From Allantophomopsis cytisporea (taxonomy: Eukaryota; Ascomycota; Leotiomycetes; Phacidiales; Phacidiaceae): DNA of 64,000 nt. Location of the stretch: NCBI GenBank assembly GCA_024752435.1, contig CP103022.1, positions 124,001 through 188,000 of the forward strand. The letters run 5' to 3'. A model generated the notes under the pieces. The model saw only the letters and a program-made list of their open reading frames with translations. It was not told the DNA's origin and made no database searches. The position numbers were made by a program, and so were the translations under genes. Positions 44,247-55,996 of this stretch are shown in pieces; the stretch's first letter is position 1; each line of letters opens with the position of its first letter.

Positions 44247-47200
44247 ATGCTTGGTTCTTCATTTTTACCTGCGCGATTTCGCGGTCCCCAACCTACAAAC
44301 ACTGCCGCCAACCCCAGCTGGCTCAATAAGCAGATCACTCCTCTCCTGACGAACCTCTCGCTCCGAGCTTGTACACACCCAATTCACACCGTCGTGATTG
44401 CGGCGTTACTCGCCAGTACTTCCTACATTGGCCTGTTGGAGGGAAGCATCTTCGAACAGGCTACCACCCATGTCAGCAAGGCTGAATGGAGCTCCTTGGT
44501 TGAAGGGAGCCGTCAGCTCCAAGTTGGACCAGAGACCAGCTGGAAATGGCAGGCTGCCAACAGTGACACCCCCTTGAGCGCCGATGCCGATCATCTCGCG
44601 CTCTTGACCTTCGTCTTCCCAGATTCCCTCTCGACAAACTCTCCACAAACCGCCCCGCTTGCGCATACTGTCCCTCTCCCACAAAATCTTTCCATTACCC
44701 CTCTGCCGTCGACTTCGAACCCACTCGCGCCAATCTCCCAGGACAGCGCATTGGCTTTCTGTCTCCCATATGATCAGGCAGCTGAGTTCTTGGCTTCGGC
44801 GCAGGAGATTCCAAACATCGCAGCTCCACACGGTGAGAAGGCGCAACATGGATTGGAGGCTGAGCCAATGGAGCAGAAGATGTGGATTATGAAGGCAGCC
44901 AAGGCCATTGGAGCTCGTAACAGCATCAAGCAATGGGCTGTTAATGGCTGGTCTGAATTCGTCGACCTTTTGAAGAACGCGGAAACCCTCGACATTATTA
45001 TTATGTGCCTTGGGTATTTGTCCATGCATTTGACTTTTGTCTCTTTGTTCGTCTCCATGCGCAGACTTGGTTCCAACTTCTGGCTCGCCGCTACTGTGCT
45101 CTTTTCCTCGGTCATCGCATTCCTGTTTGGTCTGATTGTCACTACCAAGCTTGGAGTACCTATCAACATGAAGCTCTTGTCCGAGGGTCTCCCTTTCTTG
45201 GTTGTCACCATTGGCTTTGAGAAGTCTATCATTCTCACCAAGGCTGTTCTCTCTGCTGCGTTAGATTCGCGCAGACAGAACCCACAACCTGGAAGCACTG
45301 CTCCAGCAGCTGGTGTTTCCCCAAGTTCTATTCAATACGCTGTGCAGGTCGCTATCAAGGAGAAGGGATTCGAAATTGTTAGAGACTACGCCGTTGAGAT
45401 CCTTATTTTGGTCGCAGGAGCCGCTTCTGGCGTTCAAGGAGGCCTTCAGCAATTCTGCTTTTTGGCCGCATGGATTCTTTTCTTTGACTGCATCTTGCTT
45501 TTCACCTTCTACACTTCTATTCTCAGCATCAAGCTTGAGATCAACCGCATTAAGCGCCATGTTGCACTCCGTAGAGCCCTTGAGGATGACGGAGTCAGCA
45601 GACGTGTCGCGGAGACTGTTGCCCAGAGCAACGATTGGCCACGTGAAGATTCCGGAGCTGGAACTGAGACCAACATCTTTGGCCGGAAGGTTAGAGATGG
45701 CAGTGTTCCAAAGTTCAAGATCTACATGGTTTCTGGATTCATTCTCATCAACATTCTCAACCTCTGCACGATTCCATTCCGTGGTGGTAAGAGCAATGCC
45801 GCGGCACCAACTGTCTCTGGATTTTCAGCCAACGGATTTGCAAGCGTTATGGCCCCTCCACCTATGGATCCCTTCAAGGTTGCTTCCAACGGATTGGACG
45901 CCATCTTCGAGTCTGCTAAGGCAAACTCCCGCCCAACAATCGTCACCGTCTTGACCCCTATCAAATACCAACTCGAATATCCATCTGTTCACTACGCCTC
46001 TCCATCCAGCAAGACTAAGTCTGCTCTTGATGTTGAGTATGGTGAGCAGCTTGGTGACTATGGTGTCGGTGGACGTGTGGTTGACAGTCTTCTCAAGAGT
46101 CTGGAAGACCCAGTTCTCTCGAAATGGATCATGATCGCTCTGGCTATGAGTGTTGTTCTTAACGGTTACCTTTTCAACGCTGCCAGATGGAGTATCAAGG
46201 ACCCACAACTGCCAACACACCCAATCGATCCAGTTGCTCTTGGTAAGGCGCAGCAATTCAACGAGCCACAGACACCATCAGCCCGTGTAAGCGCTCACGA
46301 TCTCAGCCCGTTGGTAAATGGAAAGCCACTTACCCCATCTTCGACTGATGATGAGAGCGAAGCACCCGCTATTAATGAAGTTATCTCTAACGCATCAAAC
46401 CGTACTGCTGAAGATCTGGACCGTATGTTGAAGGAACAGAGAGCCCGAGAACTCACAGATGAAGAACTCGTCCACCTCGCCTTACAGAACAAGATTCCTG
46501 GTTACGCCTTGGAGAAGACCCTGAAGGATACCACCAGAGCTGTTAAGATCCGAAGAGCTGTCGTTTCTCGAACCACTGCTACTGCCGAATACACCAGCCT
46601 TCTCGAATCATCTAAACTCCCATATGAACATTACAACTATGATCGCGTCCTTGGTGCTTGCTGTGAGAATGTTGTCGGCTACTTGCCACTTCCTCTTGGT
46701 GTTGCTGGTCCAATTGTTATTGATGGTCAGAGCTACTTCTTGCCAATGGCTACTACTGAAGGTGTACTTGTCGCAAGTACCAGTCGTGGTGCTAAGGCTA
46801 TCAATGCAGGTGGTGGAGCTGTTACTGTCTTGACCAGTGATGGTATGACCCGTGGTCCATGTATTGGATTTGAGACACTCGACCGTGCCGGTGCTGCTAA
46901 GGTCTGGCTTGATTCTGAAGCTGGTCAAAAGACTATGAAGAAGGCTTTCGATTCTACCAGTAGATTTGCTCGTCTTCAGACCATGAAGACTGCTATTGCC
47001 GGAACAAACCTCTACATTCGATTCAAGACTACTACTGGAGACGCCATGGGAATGAATATGATTTCCAAGGGTGTCGAGCACGCTCTTCATATCATGGCTG
47101 CCGAGAGTGGCTTTGATGACATGCAAATCATCTCTGTTTCCGGAAACTACTGTACCGACAAGAAGGCAGCCGCTATTAACTGGATTGAAGGTAGAGGAAA

Positions 47201-47860
47201 GGGTGTCGTTGCCGAAGCTATCATTCCCGCTGATGTCGTCCGCAATGTTCTCAAGAGTGACGTTGATGCTCTTGTCGAGCTCAACATCTCCAAGAACCTC
47301 ATCGGTTCTGCCATGGCTGGTAGCATCGGTGGATTCAACGCCCATGCTGCTAACATCGTCACCGCTATTTTCCTTGCTACTGGTCAAGATCCGGCTCAGA
47401 ACGTTGAGAGCAGCAACTGTATCACTATCATGAAGAAGTAAGTTTTACCAAAGTCAAATCTCAAGTACATAAACTAATACTTTCTAGCCTCCGTGGTAAC
47501 CTCCAAATCTCTGTTTCTATGCCGTCTATTGAAGTCGGCACCCTTGGTGGAGGTACTATTCTTGAGCCTCAAGCCGCCATGCTCGATATGCTTGGTGTTC
47601 GTGGTTCTCACCCAACAAACCCAGGTGACAACTCGCGCAAACTTGCCCGCATCATCGCCGCCGGTGTCCTTGCCGGTGAATTATCTCTCTGTTCAGCACT
47701 CGCTGCCGGACATCTCGTGAGGAGTCACATGGCACACAACCGTTCTGCCCCGGCGACCCGAACCAACACACCTGCTCCACCAGGAACTCAGACGCCCAAC
47801 ACTATTGGTGTGAGCGGATTGGGCATGACTGGATTGGCACCGGTTAGTGGATCGAGATAA
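44247..47860 (+). CDS. 3-hydroxy-3-methylglutaryl-CoA reductase
   Basis: Exons 44247-47437 and 47488-47860 encode 1187 residues. This is the rate-limiting enzyme of the mevalonate pathway, in the ER membrane. The N-terminal half has a first membrane helix near residue 50, a long lumenal loop, then a group of helices from about residue 245 (LDIIIMCLGYLSMHLTFVSLF) containing the sterol-sensing domain. A linker follows, and the catalytic domain from about residue 750 shows all key sites: TTEGVLVAS (catalytic Glu), GDAMGMN (Asp), CTDKKAAAINW (Lys) and, after the intron, AAGHLVRSHMAHNR (catalytic His). The serine four residues past that His is the conserved AMP-kinase type site (HMAHNRS). The intron removes a 50-nt stretch inside the NADPH/CoA region. 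Upstream is a long C/T-rich leader. Confidence 0.97.
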
Positions 47861-48093
47861 TTGTAGTGAATGCATTTGTGTTGCATTGAAGGAGTTTTAG
47901 TTAGTATTTTGCGTTCTTCGTTCTCGATTTGGTGTGAATGGGAGGGGTTTGAGTGGTTGATGTGTGCGTTTTGAAAATATTGTGCAACGAGTAGAGATGA
48001 GAAGATGAAAACGGAAAGAGAGAAAGAGGAGAAAATAAGACAAGACAAGAGAAGTCGATGCCCGCGAGGGGTTGGTAATATTTATGTATTTGC

Positions 48094-48123
48094 ATGAGGA
48101 TGAGGATGAGGATGAGGATGAGG
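48094..48123. repeat. Hexanucleotide microsatellite (ATGAGG)5
   Basis: Five perfect copies in the 3' flank of HMG-CoA reductase. Confidence 0.95.
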
Positions 48124-48638
48124 ACGGGAATGGAGATTAATGATACTATTATATTACTACTAGTTTTTGCTTTTGATGTGTTGGATGTGTAAATTGTGAG
48201 GCAAGGAGGTGGATGTGTTGGAGTATATCATCGGGAAGTTAAGCATCACGAAATCTCAGCTGAACAGTCTGTCTATTCAACTCAACATAGCTCAGTTCAC
48301 CTGAAGAATCATGCCATACAAATGCTATGATTCAATCCATCCACACAAAAGATAGCAACCGGTATTTCAATACGCATGAACACAGACCGGCCACACCACA
48401 CCGGATTTCCCAAGCATCACACCCGGGCGCGCCATGAAGCTTCCCCGCCGTGAACTCACCACCAACGAAAGCTCTCCTCATCCCCATCCTCTCACACCAC
48501 TGCCCCACCGCGTTTATGCATACTCCGCCGCCTATCAAGCTTAACTCGTGCGCTCGACGAACCTATCATTATCGCGCTTCCTAGATCGCCACTGCAGATG
48601 CAAAAGGGGCCTGACCATGACCCTGACCTTGTAATGTC

Positions 48639-48673
48639 GCAGATTGCAGATTGCAGATTGCAGATTGCAGATT
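48639..48673. repeat. Heptanucleotide tandem repeat (GCAGATT)5
   Basis: Five perfect copies of GCAGATT. Confidence 0.95.
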
Positions 48674-49320
48674 GAGCTGGAGCCCATGTTGGCTAAGCTG
48701 TATATCCATATTTACATCTACATCCATACCTGAAACGTGCGGCGCGTGCGCCTCCTGCAGGTACGGCTGGCTGGCAGGCTTTTCGAGCATTTAGCCGCCG
48801 TCTTTGACTTCGAGGCGCTCTCGTCCAATCAGCGCTGCGGTCCGAGGCGGTGGTGATATCGCGGTGGTGTGTGCACGCTTGTTGCACCGCATGTCCTGCC
48901 TATCATGCTTTCTGTACAGATCGATGCTATGGGTCCTGATGTTCGTCTATCGCACCCGGCGGCTCCTGGAGGCCCTGCGCGCTGCTCTATCTTTGTTTAC
49001 TTCGTCGGCTTTTGCCCTGGCTCGCGGCCTGGGTTTGCGGCCTTGTCTTGGTCTTTGTCGTTTCTGCGGCCGCGTTTCATGCCGCGTTTAAATGCGCCGG
49101 GTTCTTCGTGGCCTCTCGACGACCTGTGCTGGACGGACTTTCTTTGCGGGTCTTTTTGTTCTCGTTGGTCGGTGTGGCGCGTGCTGGTGGGGTGGGTGTT
49201 TGATGGCCGGAAATAGAATGGGGTGGGCTTTGTGTGGTTTGATGGTGAGATGGGGAGTGATGGAGGGCTTTGGTGAGTTGTGAGTTGTGAGTGTCACGGT
49301 TGGTGAGTGGTGTTTATGTG

Positions 49321-49329
49321 ATATATAAG
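49321..49329 (+). promoter_or_regulatory. Probable TATA box of the four-helix membrane protein gene
   Basis: ATATATAAG lies 305 bases before the ATG. A pyrimidine-rich, CA-containing leader follows, which fits a transcript start some 30-60 bases after it. Confidence 0.4.
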
Positions 49330-49632
49330 GTCGGTGGTGGTGAGTTCATCTGGTGTTGTATCTTCATCAGCTTCTTCGAATTTCAGCCGCTTTTCTTGGT
49401 CCTTTTTCATCGATTTTAAGATCTCTCTTTGCTCATTGCATTCTCTTGACTGGACTTGACGTCTATTTCATTCTCTATCTATTCTTCCCAGAACCAAGTC
49501 GTTCATTGCCTCACTTCTGCTTGAAGCACTCGTGCAGATTATATCTATCATTCATTATCGAGAAAACACCGAGCTACCACTCATTGAACATCCAATCAAT
49601 CACAAAATATATCTCAATTACACACCTACAAA

Positions 49633-50190
49633 ATGCAGTCACCAAACAACGGCGCCCTAGGCCTTGCCTACACCAGCACCCGCGTTCTGCAAGCCATCTC
49701 TCTGATCACCATCACGGGTCTGGTCTCCAACTTCATCTCTCAAATGGTCTCCGCATCTGCCTCTCCCCCAAGTGTCCTCATCGGCACCCTCGTCGTCGTC
49801 ATCATCGCAATCCTCTACATCGCCATCTCCCACGTCCTCTACATCGACCTCGTCCTTAACTTCCTCTACGTCACGGCTCTCGACTTCCTCCTCCTCATCG
49901 CTGTCATCGTCGTGGCCGTCACAGTTGGCAAGCCGCTCTCTTACCTCAACTGCCAGGCTCTTGGTGGCGATGGCGATGCGAAGGGCTTTCTGGAGTCTGT
50001 TGGCAAGAATCTATCTAGAGTTAACTACTGGGTTTGGGCCGGGGCTAGCAAGACGGATTGCTTGGAGATGAAGGCTGTTTGGGGTCTCAGTATTGCGCTT
50101 TGCATTCTGTTCTTCTTGAGTGCTGTCGTTAGTGGTCTTCTTTGGAATAGGGAGAGAGCTGCTAGACAGGGTCTTAAGAGTATTGTCTAG
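49633..50190 (+). CDS. MARVEL-like four-helix membrane protein
   Basis: A single exon of 185 residues with four hydrophobic helices: about 20-42 (LQAISLITITGLVSNF), 48-72 (LIGTLVVVIIAILYIAISHVL), 75-100 (LNFLYVTALDFLLLIAVIVVAV) and 152-176 (GLSIALCILFFLSAVVSGLLW). Between the third and fourth is a loop with a Cys-containing LNCQALGG and TDCLEM, the layout usual for fungal MARVEL-domain proteins. A short basic tail (NRERAARQG) faces the cytoplasm. The role is unknown; members are linked to membrane domain organisation. Its coding strand switches from C-rich to G/T-rich near residue 110. Confidence 0.8.
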   Translation: MQSPNNGALGLAYTSTRVLQAISLITITGLVSNFISQMVSASASPPSVLIGTLVVVIIAILYIAISHVLYIDLVLNFLYVTALDFLLLIAVIVVAVTVGKPLSYLNCQALGGDGDAKGFLESVGKNLSRVNYWVWAGASKTDCLEMKAVWGLSIALCILFFLSAVVSGLLWNRERAARQGLKSIV

Positions 50191-51095
50191 ACAGGAAAGG
50201 GGCTATCGATGGCCAGCGAGGGGAAGTGAGGACGGAATTCTTTACACGAAGATCTACATGCCATACACGTTTGATGTTTTTCTTTTGTTGCTTGGGTAAT
50301 GATAATGGCGTTTGCATTTGCACTCAAAATAGATTGAAAGGCGGCTCTTATGCCAATTGAGATTTTGCAATAAACATTCGAGAATACTTGCACCTTTGAA
50401 AATGAAATGGTCTACCATTCTTTGTGATTGAAAGGTCAAGTCCTATGTTGTTATTCCGGTCAATATTCGAAGTGGTCATAAATCGACTGGAAACCCATTA
50501 TTGGTGAGAATGTTATGTTGACCTATGTAAACAAAACCACACTCCTCATATTTTGGTGACAGTAAATAGAAGTTTTGATAATGAGATCCACCTTTGACAA
50601 TACTTCAAGCTGATACAAAAGAAAGTGAAGATCATTTTACAAATAATATTTTACTTGGTAATCATGAACTTTAATATCCATGTGAGAAATTCCTAAGACG
50701 GAAATCTTATCCTATGGGGAACGGGGCGTCCTCCAATCCTAGCGTCACCCGATCATAGGTGAGAGACATCCCCCATTTTCAGCCTCGGCAGCGTTCACAA
50801 GCCGAAAAAACGGTGGCCAACCACATTGACTCGACTCAAGCGACAGTTGATCTGAACGAATTCGATCTCATCTCATCGACTCGTAAGGAATACATTATTA
50901 TCCATATACGCTGTTAAGAGTCGTGGAAGAAGGAACGGATTCTATATGCATCACGACTGAACCCCGCAAACTACGGGCTAGCACGTTGGAGTGCGTATCG
51001 AATCGCATCGACATCGCTCTTCGCAACAAGACCGCAGGACAAAGATCACAGACGACATTGATCACGTCGCCAATACCATTTTCGGGTTCATAGAT
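50191..51095. other. 0.9 kb spacer; A/T-rich 3' flank then Pex13 promoter
   Basis: A/T-rich to about 50700, then a GC-balanced promoter region with an ACGGGGCGTCCTCC-like stretch near 50720. The GTG-initiated frame from 50991 runs into exon 1 of Pex13 from another start and is not a separate gene. Confidence 0.5.
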
Positions 51096-52552
51096 ATGAC
51101 TACTGTATCGCCGCCAAAACCTTGGGAGAGAGCTGCTGCGGGTGGAGCAACCGGTATGATCACCATCCCATTCTCCATGACCCCATCTAATATTTATGTC
51201 ATTATTCAGCCTCCTCGACTGGAGTCTCTTCTACGCTGTCTGCAAACACTCCTACTACGTCCTCGACGATGTCGTCCTCTGCACCCGCCATTCCTGAACG
51301 CCCATCGACTTTGACCTCCGCTGTCAACCGTAATGCCTCAGCATATTCACCGTACGGTGCGAACCGCATTGGTGGCGTAGGAGCGTCACCCTACGGTGGT
51401 ATGGGATCTGGGTATTCGGCTCCTTATTCCCGGATGGGTGGTTATGGGTCTATGTATGGTGGAATGGGCGGTTATGGTGGTATGGGTGGTATGGGTGGGA
51501 TGTATGGAGGCATGGGAGGTATGGGAGGCATGTATGGTGGTGGTGGGATGGGTATGAATGGGGAAGACCCGAACAGCTTGACGAACTCGTTCAGCCAGAG
51601 CACACAGGCAACTTTCCAGATCATCGAGAGTATTGTTGGCGCTTTTGGAGGCTTTGCACAGATGTTGGAAAGCACTTATATGGCTACTCATAGCAGTTTC
51701 TTTGGTAAATTCATCTCCTGAACGATAAAGTCAAGGCGAAACTAATGCCATACAGCTATGGTGTCGGTAGCAGAGCAATTTGGAAACCTACGAAATACTC
51801 TCGGATCTATCCTGGGCATATTCACTATCCTCCGCTGGATCCGCACATTCCTCGCAAAGATCACTGGCCGACCACCACCAGCAGATGCAACCGCCTTGAC
51901 ACCTACAGCATTCGCAGCCTTCCAAGGCCGACCGGCACCACCTTTCCTCCCAGACGGATCACCAAACCCAGCTGCAGCCCCTCGTCCATCAAAGAAGCCC
52001 TTCCTTGTCTTCCTCGTCGCCGCCTTCGGTCTCCCCTACCTCATGGGCAAGCTCATCAAAGCCCTCGCGCACTCCCAAGAGGAAGAAGAGCGCCGTCGCC
52101 TCGCAGCATCAGGACAGCTACAGCTCGGACCAGACGGCCAGGCCCTCCCCCAACAACCAATCGATCCATCCAAGCTCGATTTCTGCCGCGTCCTCTACGA
52201 TTTCACGCCCGAATCCGGTGCCGCTGTGCAAGGTGTTGATCTCGAGGTCAAGAAGGGCGATCTCGTCGCCGTGCTCAGCAAATCCGATCCCATGGGCAAT
52301 CCCTCTGAGTGGTGGAGGTGTAGAGCGCGTGATGGTCGCGTGGGCTATCTGCCTGGCGTTTACCTCGAAGTTGCGCGTCGCCCTGGCCAGGCTGTTGCTG
52401 CGATTGGCAGTGGTGCTGGAACAGGCAGCCAGTCCAGCTCGGCGCCGGGAAGTAGATCTGCTACTATGTCTGCTATCCCTAAGCCTGTTGTGCAGGGGAA
52501 GGTGGGGGAGATCTCGGCGGAGAGCTTTCAGAAGAGTCAGTTTTATTCTTAG
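51096..52552 (+). CDS. Peroxisomal membrane import docking protein Pex13
   Basis: Exons 51096-51153, 51210-51704 and 51756-52552 join in phase to 449 residues. Pex13 forms the docking/translocation site for matrix proteins with Pex14. The N-terminus starts PPKPWERAA, a conserved Pex13 feature. Residues about 60-130 are a Gly/Tyr/Met-rich tract with repeated YGGMG and GGMGGM units. Then come the conserved AMLESTYMATHSSFFAMVSVAEQFGNL region and two hydrophobic segments (near SILGIFTILRWIRTF and KKPFLVFLVAAFGLPYLMG). An SH3 domain occupies about residues 330-395 (CRVLYDFTPESGAAVQGVDLEVKKGDLVAVL...WWRCRARDGRVGYLPGVYLE). Its SH3 domain is the docking surface for Pex14 and Pex5. Confidence 0.95.
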
Positions 52553-53415
52553 GATGGGATGATAGGTTGGTGTACATGAAAATCGGGCGTTTGGTGATAG
52601 GGTTCTTTGGATGGTATGATGGTGTTGTTATGATCTACAAATGTTAGGATGAATGGGTGTTTTGTGTTGAATCAGCGGGGGTTTATCCATGGTTGTGAAG
52701 ACACTCGTGCTAGTCGTGGCTAAGAGTGTTATAAATATTTTATTGAAGGAAAATTGATGTACTTAAACGAATTCACTGATTACATCGTATGAACCTTATC
52801 TCCAAAGAATTCGATCTCATAGATCTACAGGCTTTATCATACCAGGCGCGGAGTTCATGACCTATGCACGTTCGGGAATGGAAGCAATGTGGTAGAAATT
52901 GTCTGGAATTCCCTGGAAATCGCATTTTTCAGGTACCAAGTCTATTCCCAACGTAATTCTTAGGTAGCCTTGTTGATCATGTAGACCAGTCCTAGAGATA
53001 GAAGGTTTATATTGACCTATACTTAGATGACTGTGAGGATAGCGATGATGGAGAGATAATGATGAGGGTTTAGTAAAAGGGGGAAAGTATAGCTATGCGT
53101 GGAGATCAGTGCTACATTTATACATACATGGTTGAGTAGAGTATGAGCATAAACATTACCAAGTTTTGACAATCTGAATTTATACAAAGTGATCCATCAT
53201 AACTGGTGGTTCTTGATGTAACATCTCATAACTATAAGTGTGCTTCATGGAACCATAAATGGAAACCAGTCCCCATTTCATGTATGATATTTACATTTGA
53301 GGACTTGATATAAACTTTACACGATTTGGTCTAAGCAAAGATTCTGTAACCCTGAAAGCTCCCTATCACCTGATTGTCTCATCCGTGCCTCTCCAGTGCT
53401 CAACTCAATCACAGC
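52553..53415. other. 0.9 kb convergent spacer
   Basis: 3' flanks of Pex13 and the MFS gene, A/T-rich. No gene seen. Confidence 0.5.
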
Positions 53416-54820
53416 CTACAGAACACTCTTTGCACACTTCCAAATCCATCCCCATCCACCGAGCACCGCTGTAGCACCCGTGAAAACGATCAAAGGCCCG
53501 TACTGCGTATCATAACCCCACTTGGCATCCAACGACCAAGCGTCACTCAAGAGCGCCGCACTAATGGGTCCACTAACAACATTCCCAATTCCTCTTCCTC
53601 CAAGCAATAACCCCATAATCAAACCCGTATCAACACCACCATCCTCCCCTTTCAACGCATTCACAACGCCCGAATACGTTGAACTGAACCCGCCGGCAAA
53701 GAAGCCATAGATGATAACGAATACCGACAGCAATGCGACTTGGGTGCTAAGCCCCCAGAACACGAAGATGGCCACCGCACTACCTACCGACGATATTAGC
53801 AGCGACGTTGTTACGTTGAACCGGTCGTTGAGCAGCCCAATGCACAACGAACCCGGCACACTCGCAGCATTAATAACTGCGAGGAGGAGCGTGCCTGTTG
53901 TTGTAGAGAGGCCGAGCGTGTGTGCGTAGGAGGAGAGGTATGTAGACGGCAGAAAATAGCCTAGAGACTGGGCAATATTGCCAACCTGCAGGACCCAGAA
54001 GGTGGAATGGTTGAGGAAGGTCCAAGAGAGGGGCCGCGGGGCCGTGGAGGTAGAGAGAGGGAGGCGGGGCTTGAGGAAGAAGAGGAGGGGGGCCGTCATG
54101 AGAAAGGAGGCCGCGGTCCAAGCCAGTAGAGTTGTTCGTGGCCCGAATGCCGTCAGTAGTGCAGACATTATGAATGGCATTGCTACGCCGGCGACGCTCT
54201 TGCCGGCCCACAACATGCCGTAGGCAAAGCCTTTGCGGGAGATGAACCACTCGTCCAAGTAGAGGGTTGTTGGGCTGAAGAGGAGACCGTTTCCAATTGC
54301 ACAAAGAACTCCCTGGGAGGCGATCAAGTGCCAGACTTGGGTTGCGAAGGCGGAGAGGATCATGCTGAGCAAGCTGATGGCTAGACCTACTGGGCCGCAG
54401 TACGGGCGGGCTCTTGGATAGCGGGTCAGGAAGGTGAAGGTTAGAGGCATCATTAGGTACATGATTCCTGTGAGAGTTGTGCCGACGGTTGCAATGGAGC
54501 TGGCGGATCCTTCAACAACTTTGTGCGTTGTGTAGTATTCTTGGAAGACTCCAAAGGCCATGGAATATCCTGCGATAGATAGGTGAGCAAACGTCAAGGT
54601 TTGTATAGCAATATATCTTACCCCAGACTGGGGCCTGAATCATGGTGCAGCCGGCCAAGACCAGATATGCTGCTTTGCCATGATCTGTTGGAGCCAGCGA
54701 GGTAATTTCTGTCTCTAACTCCACCACGGGCGCGTCAGATGCATCTTGGATCACGGTATCTACTGATGCAGTATCTGGAGCTGGGAGTCTCGTTAACTCC
54801 AGATTTTCAGAAGTTGACAT
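53416..54820 (-). CDS. MFS transporter, monocarboxylate-permease type
   Basis: Two minus-strand exons, 54622-54820 and 53416-54569, join in phase to 450 residues. The frame extends upstream only through a TTG, so the ATG at 54820 is used. After a 48-residue acidic cytoplasmic N-terminus there are about twelve membrane helices, starting AAYLVLAGCTMIQAPVWGYSMAFGVFQEYY, an arrangement typical of the fungal monocarboxylate (MCT-like) MFS branch, which also has the mid-protein RKGFAYGMLWAGKSVAGVAMPF and the late NDRFN loop. The gap between helices 6 and 7 is short. Substrate cannot be assigned. The intron falls in the first helix. Family confident, function open. Confidence 0.88.
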
Positions 54821-55423
54821 AACTGTTGACAATGGAGGACAATATTGTTCAATAAAATATTTCAATGATAAATACAAAGGATAACTTCAAAAATTATATA
54901 AGATATCCATTGAACTGAAAACAATGCGCCTCAGAAGCAGCAAAGCATTTGCTTAAATAGATACGATGTCACCCAAGACCTCTCCTGGGTGAGATAACAG
55001 TAGCTGCTGGACATCAAAATAGAAGCCAATGAGAATGGAAGAATTGGCCGACATCGCGAGGCTCTTGTGCGGAACAGGCAGGTCTACGCTGAAGTGACGC
55101 AGAAGCCGGAAAAGACATCAGAAGATGCAAGAAAAAAGAAAGAGAAAGAAAAGGAGGAAAATATATGTGAGATCAAAGCATAAATGAAAATTCAACTGTG
55201 TAAATGTTGTAGAATAATTTGAAAAGTTGTGGTGTGTAAAAGGAATACTTACTAGATGTAAAGTTGATGGGTCAGGTAGTCAAAGCACGACGTTGAGCAA
55301 TCTGGGGTTCCTCGAGCTCACTTTTCGCGATCTTAACGAGCCCATCAACCACAACAGCCCAACCTTCCACGAACACCATAACCACGCCTTCACCTCCCAC
55401 TCAATCCCAATCCACATTCCAAA
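54821..55423. promoter_or_regulatory. Divergent region between the MFS transporter and the Y14 gene
   Basis: 603 bases holding both promoters. A-rich in 55110-55220. No other gene. Confidence 0.5.
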
Positions 55424-55996
55424 ATGGCCGACACAGAAATGGACATCGACGTGCCCCAGTCGCCCGAGGCCAGCGCAGCACCAGCAGACGCATCAATGTT
55501 AACGCACTCGAACGCGACCGCCGTGCGCAGCATCGAAGGCTGGATTATCATTGTGACGAATGTGCACGAGGAGGCGTCAGAGGAGGATTTGATGGATAAG
55601 TTTGCGGACTTTGGGGAGATCAAGAACCTGCACTTGAACCTGGATCGCAGAAGTGGTTATGTCAAGGTCAGTTTTGTGACGTCCGAGCCTCGCGGGACAG
55701 ATAGAGCTGGAGGTGCAATGAGCTTTTTGGCGCGCACAGTGGAGTGAGGGAAGAGAACTTATGCTGATGTGATTTTTTGGCTGTAGGGTTATGCTCTTAT
55801 TGAGTACACGACGCTTAAGGACGCCCGGAAGGCTATTGATGGCGCCCATGATACAGAGTTTATGGAACAGAATATCAAGGTGGACTTTGCATTCGTCAGA
55901 CCGCCTCCTGGAAAGGGACGCAATGGAAGAGCACCAGCGAAGGGACGGGCGAGAACGAGAAGCAGAAGCCCAGATGCGAGAGATGAAGTGGAGTGA
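55424..55996 (+). CDS. RNA-binding protein Y14 (RBM8A), exon junction complex
   Basis: Exons 55424-55666 and 55787-55996 encode 150 residues. Y14 with Mago forms the core heterodimer of the exon junction complex. The N-terminus is acidic (MADTEMDID), and residues about 40-115 form the RRM: RNP2 is WIIIVTNV and RNP1 is GYVKGYALIEY, the latter split by the intron after GYVK. The C-terminal tail is Arg/Gly/Ser-rich (RSRSPDARDEVE), as in other Y14 proteins. The 120-nt intron has the rarer donor GTCAGT, and its retention would continue in frame to a stop at about 55745. Presence of Y14 suggests an exon junction complex, consistent with the introns seen around it. Confidence 0.94.

Larger units (their letters stand above)
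47861..49632. other. 1.8 kb spacer
   Basis: 3' flank of HMG-CoA reductase with two short repeats (listed separately), then a G/C-rich stretch at about 48410-49200 with several GCGC and CCGCC words, and the promoter of the four-helix membrane protein. Frames of 60-115 codons in the G/C-rich part overlap on both strands and look random. Confidence 0.5.

Noticed and set aside
46608..47387. 259-codon minus-strand frame
   Set aside because: Antisense shadow of the HMG-CoA reductase catalytic domain.
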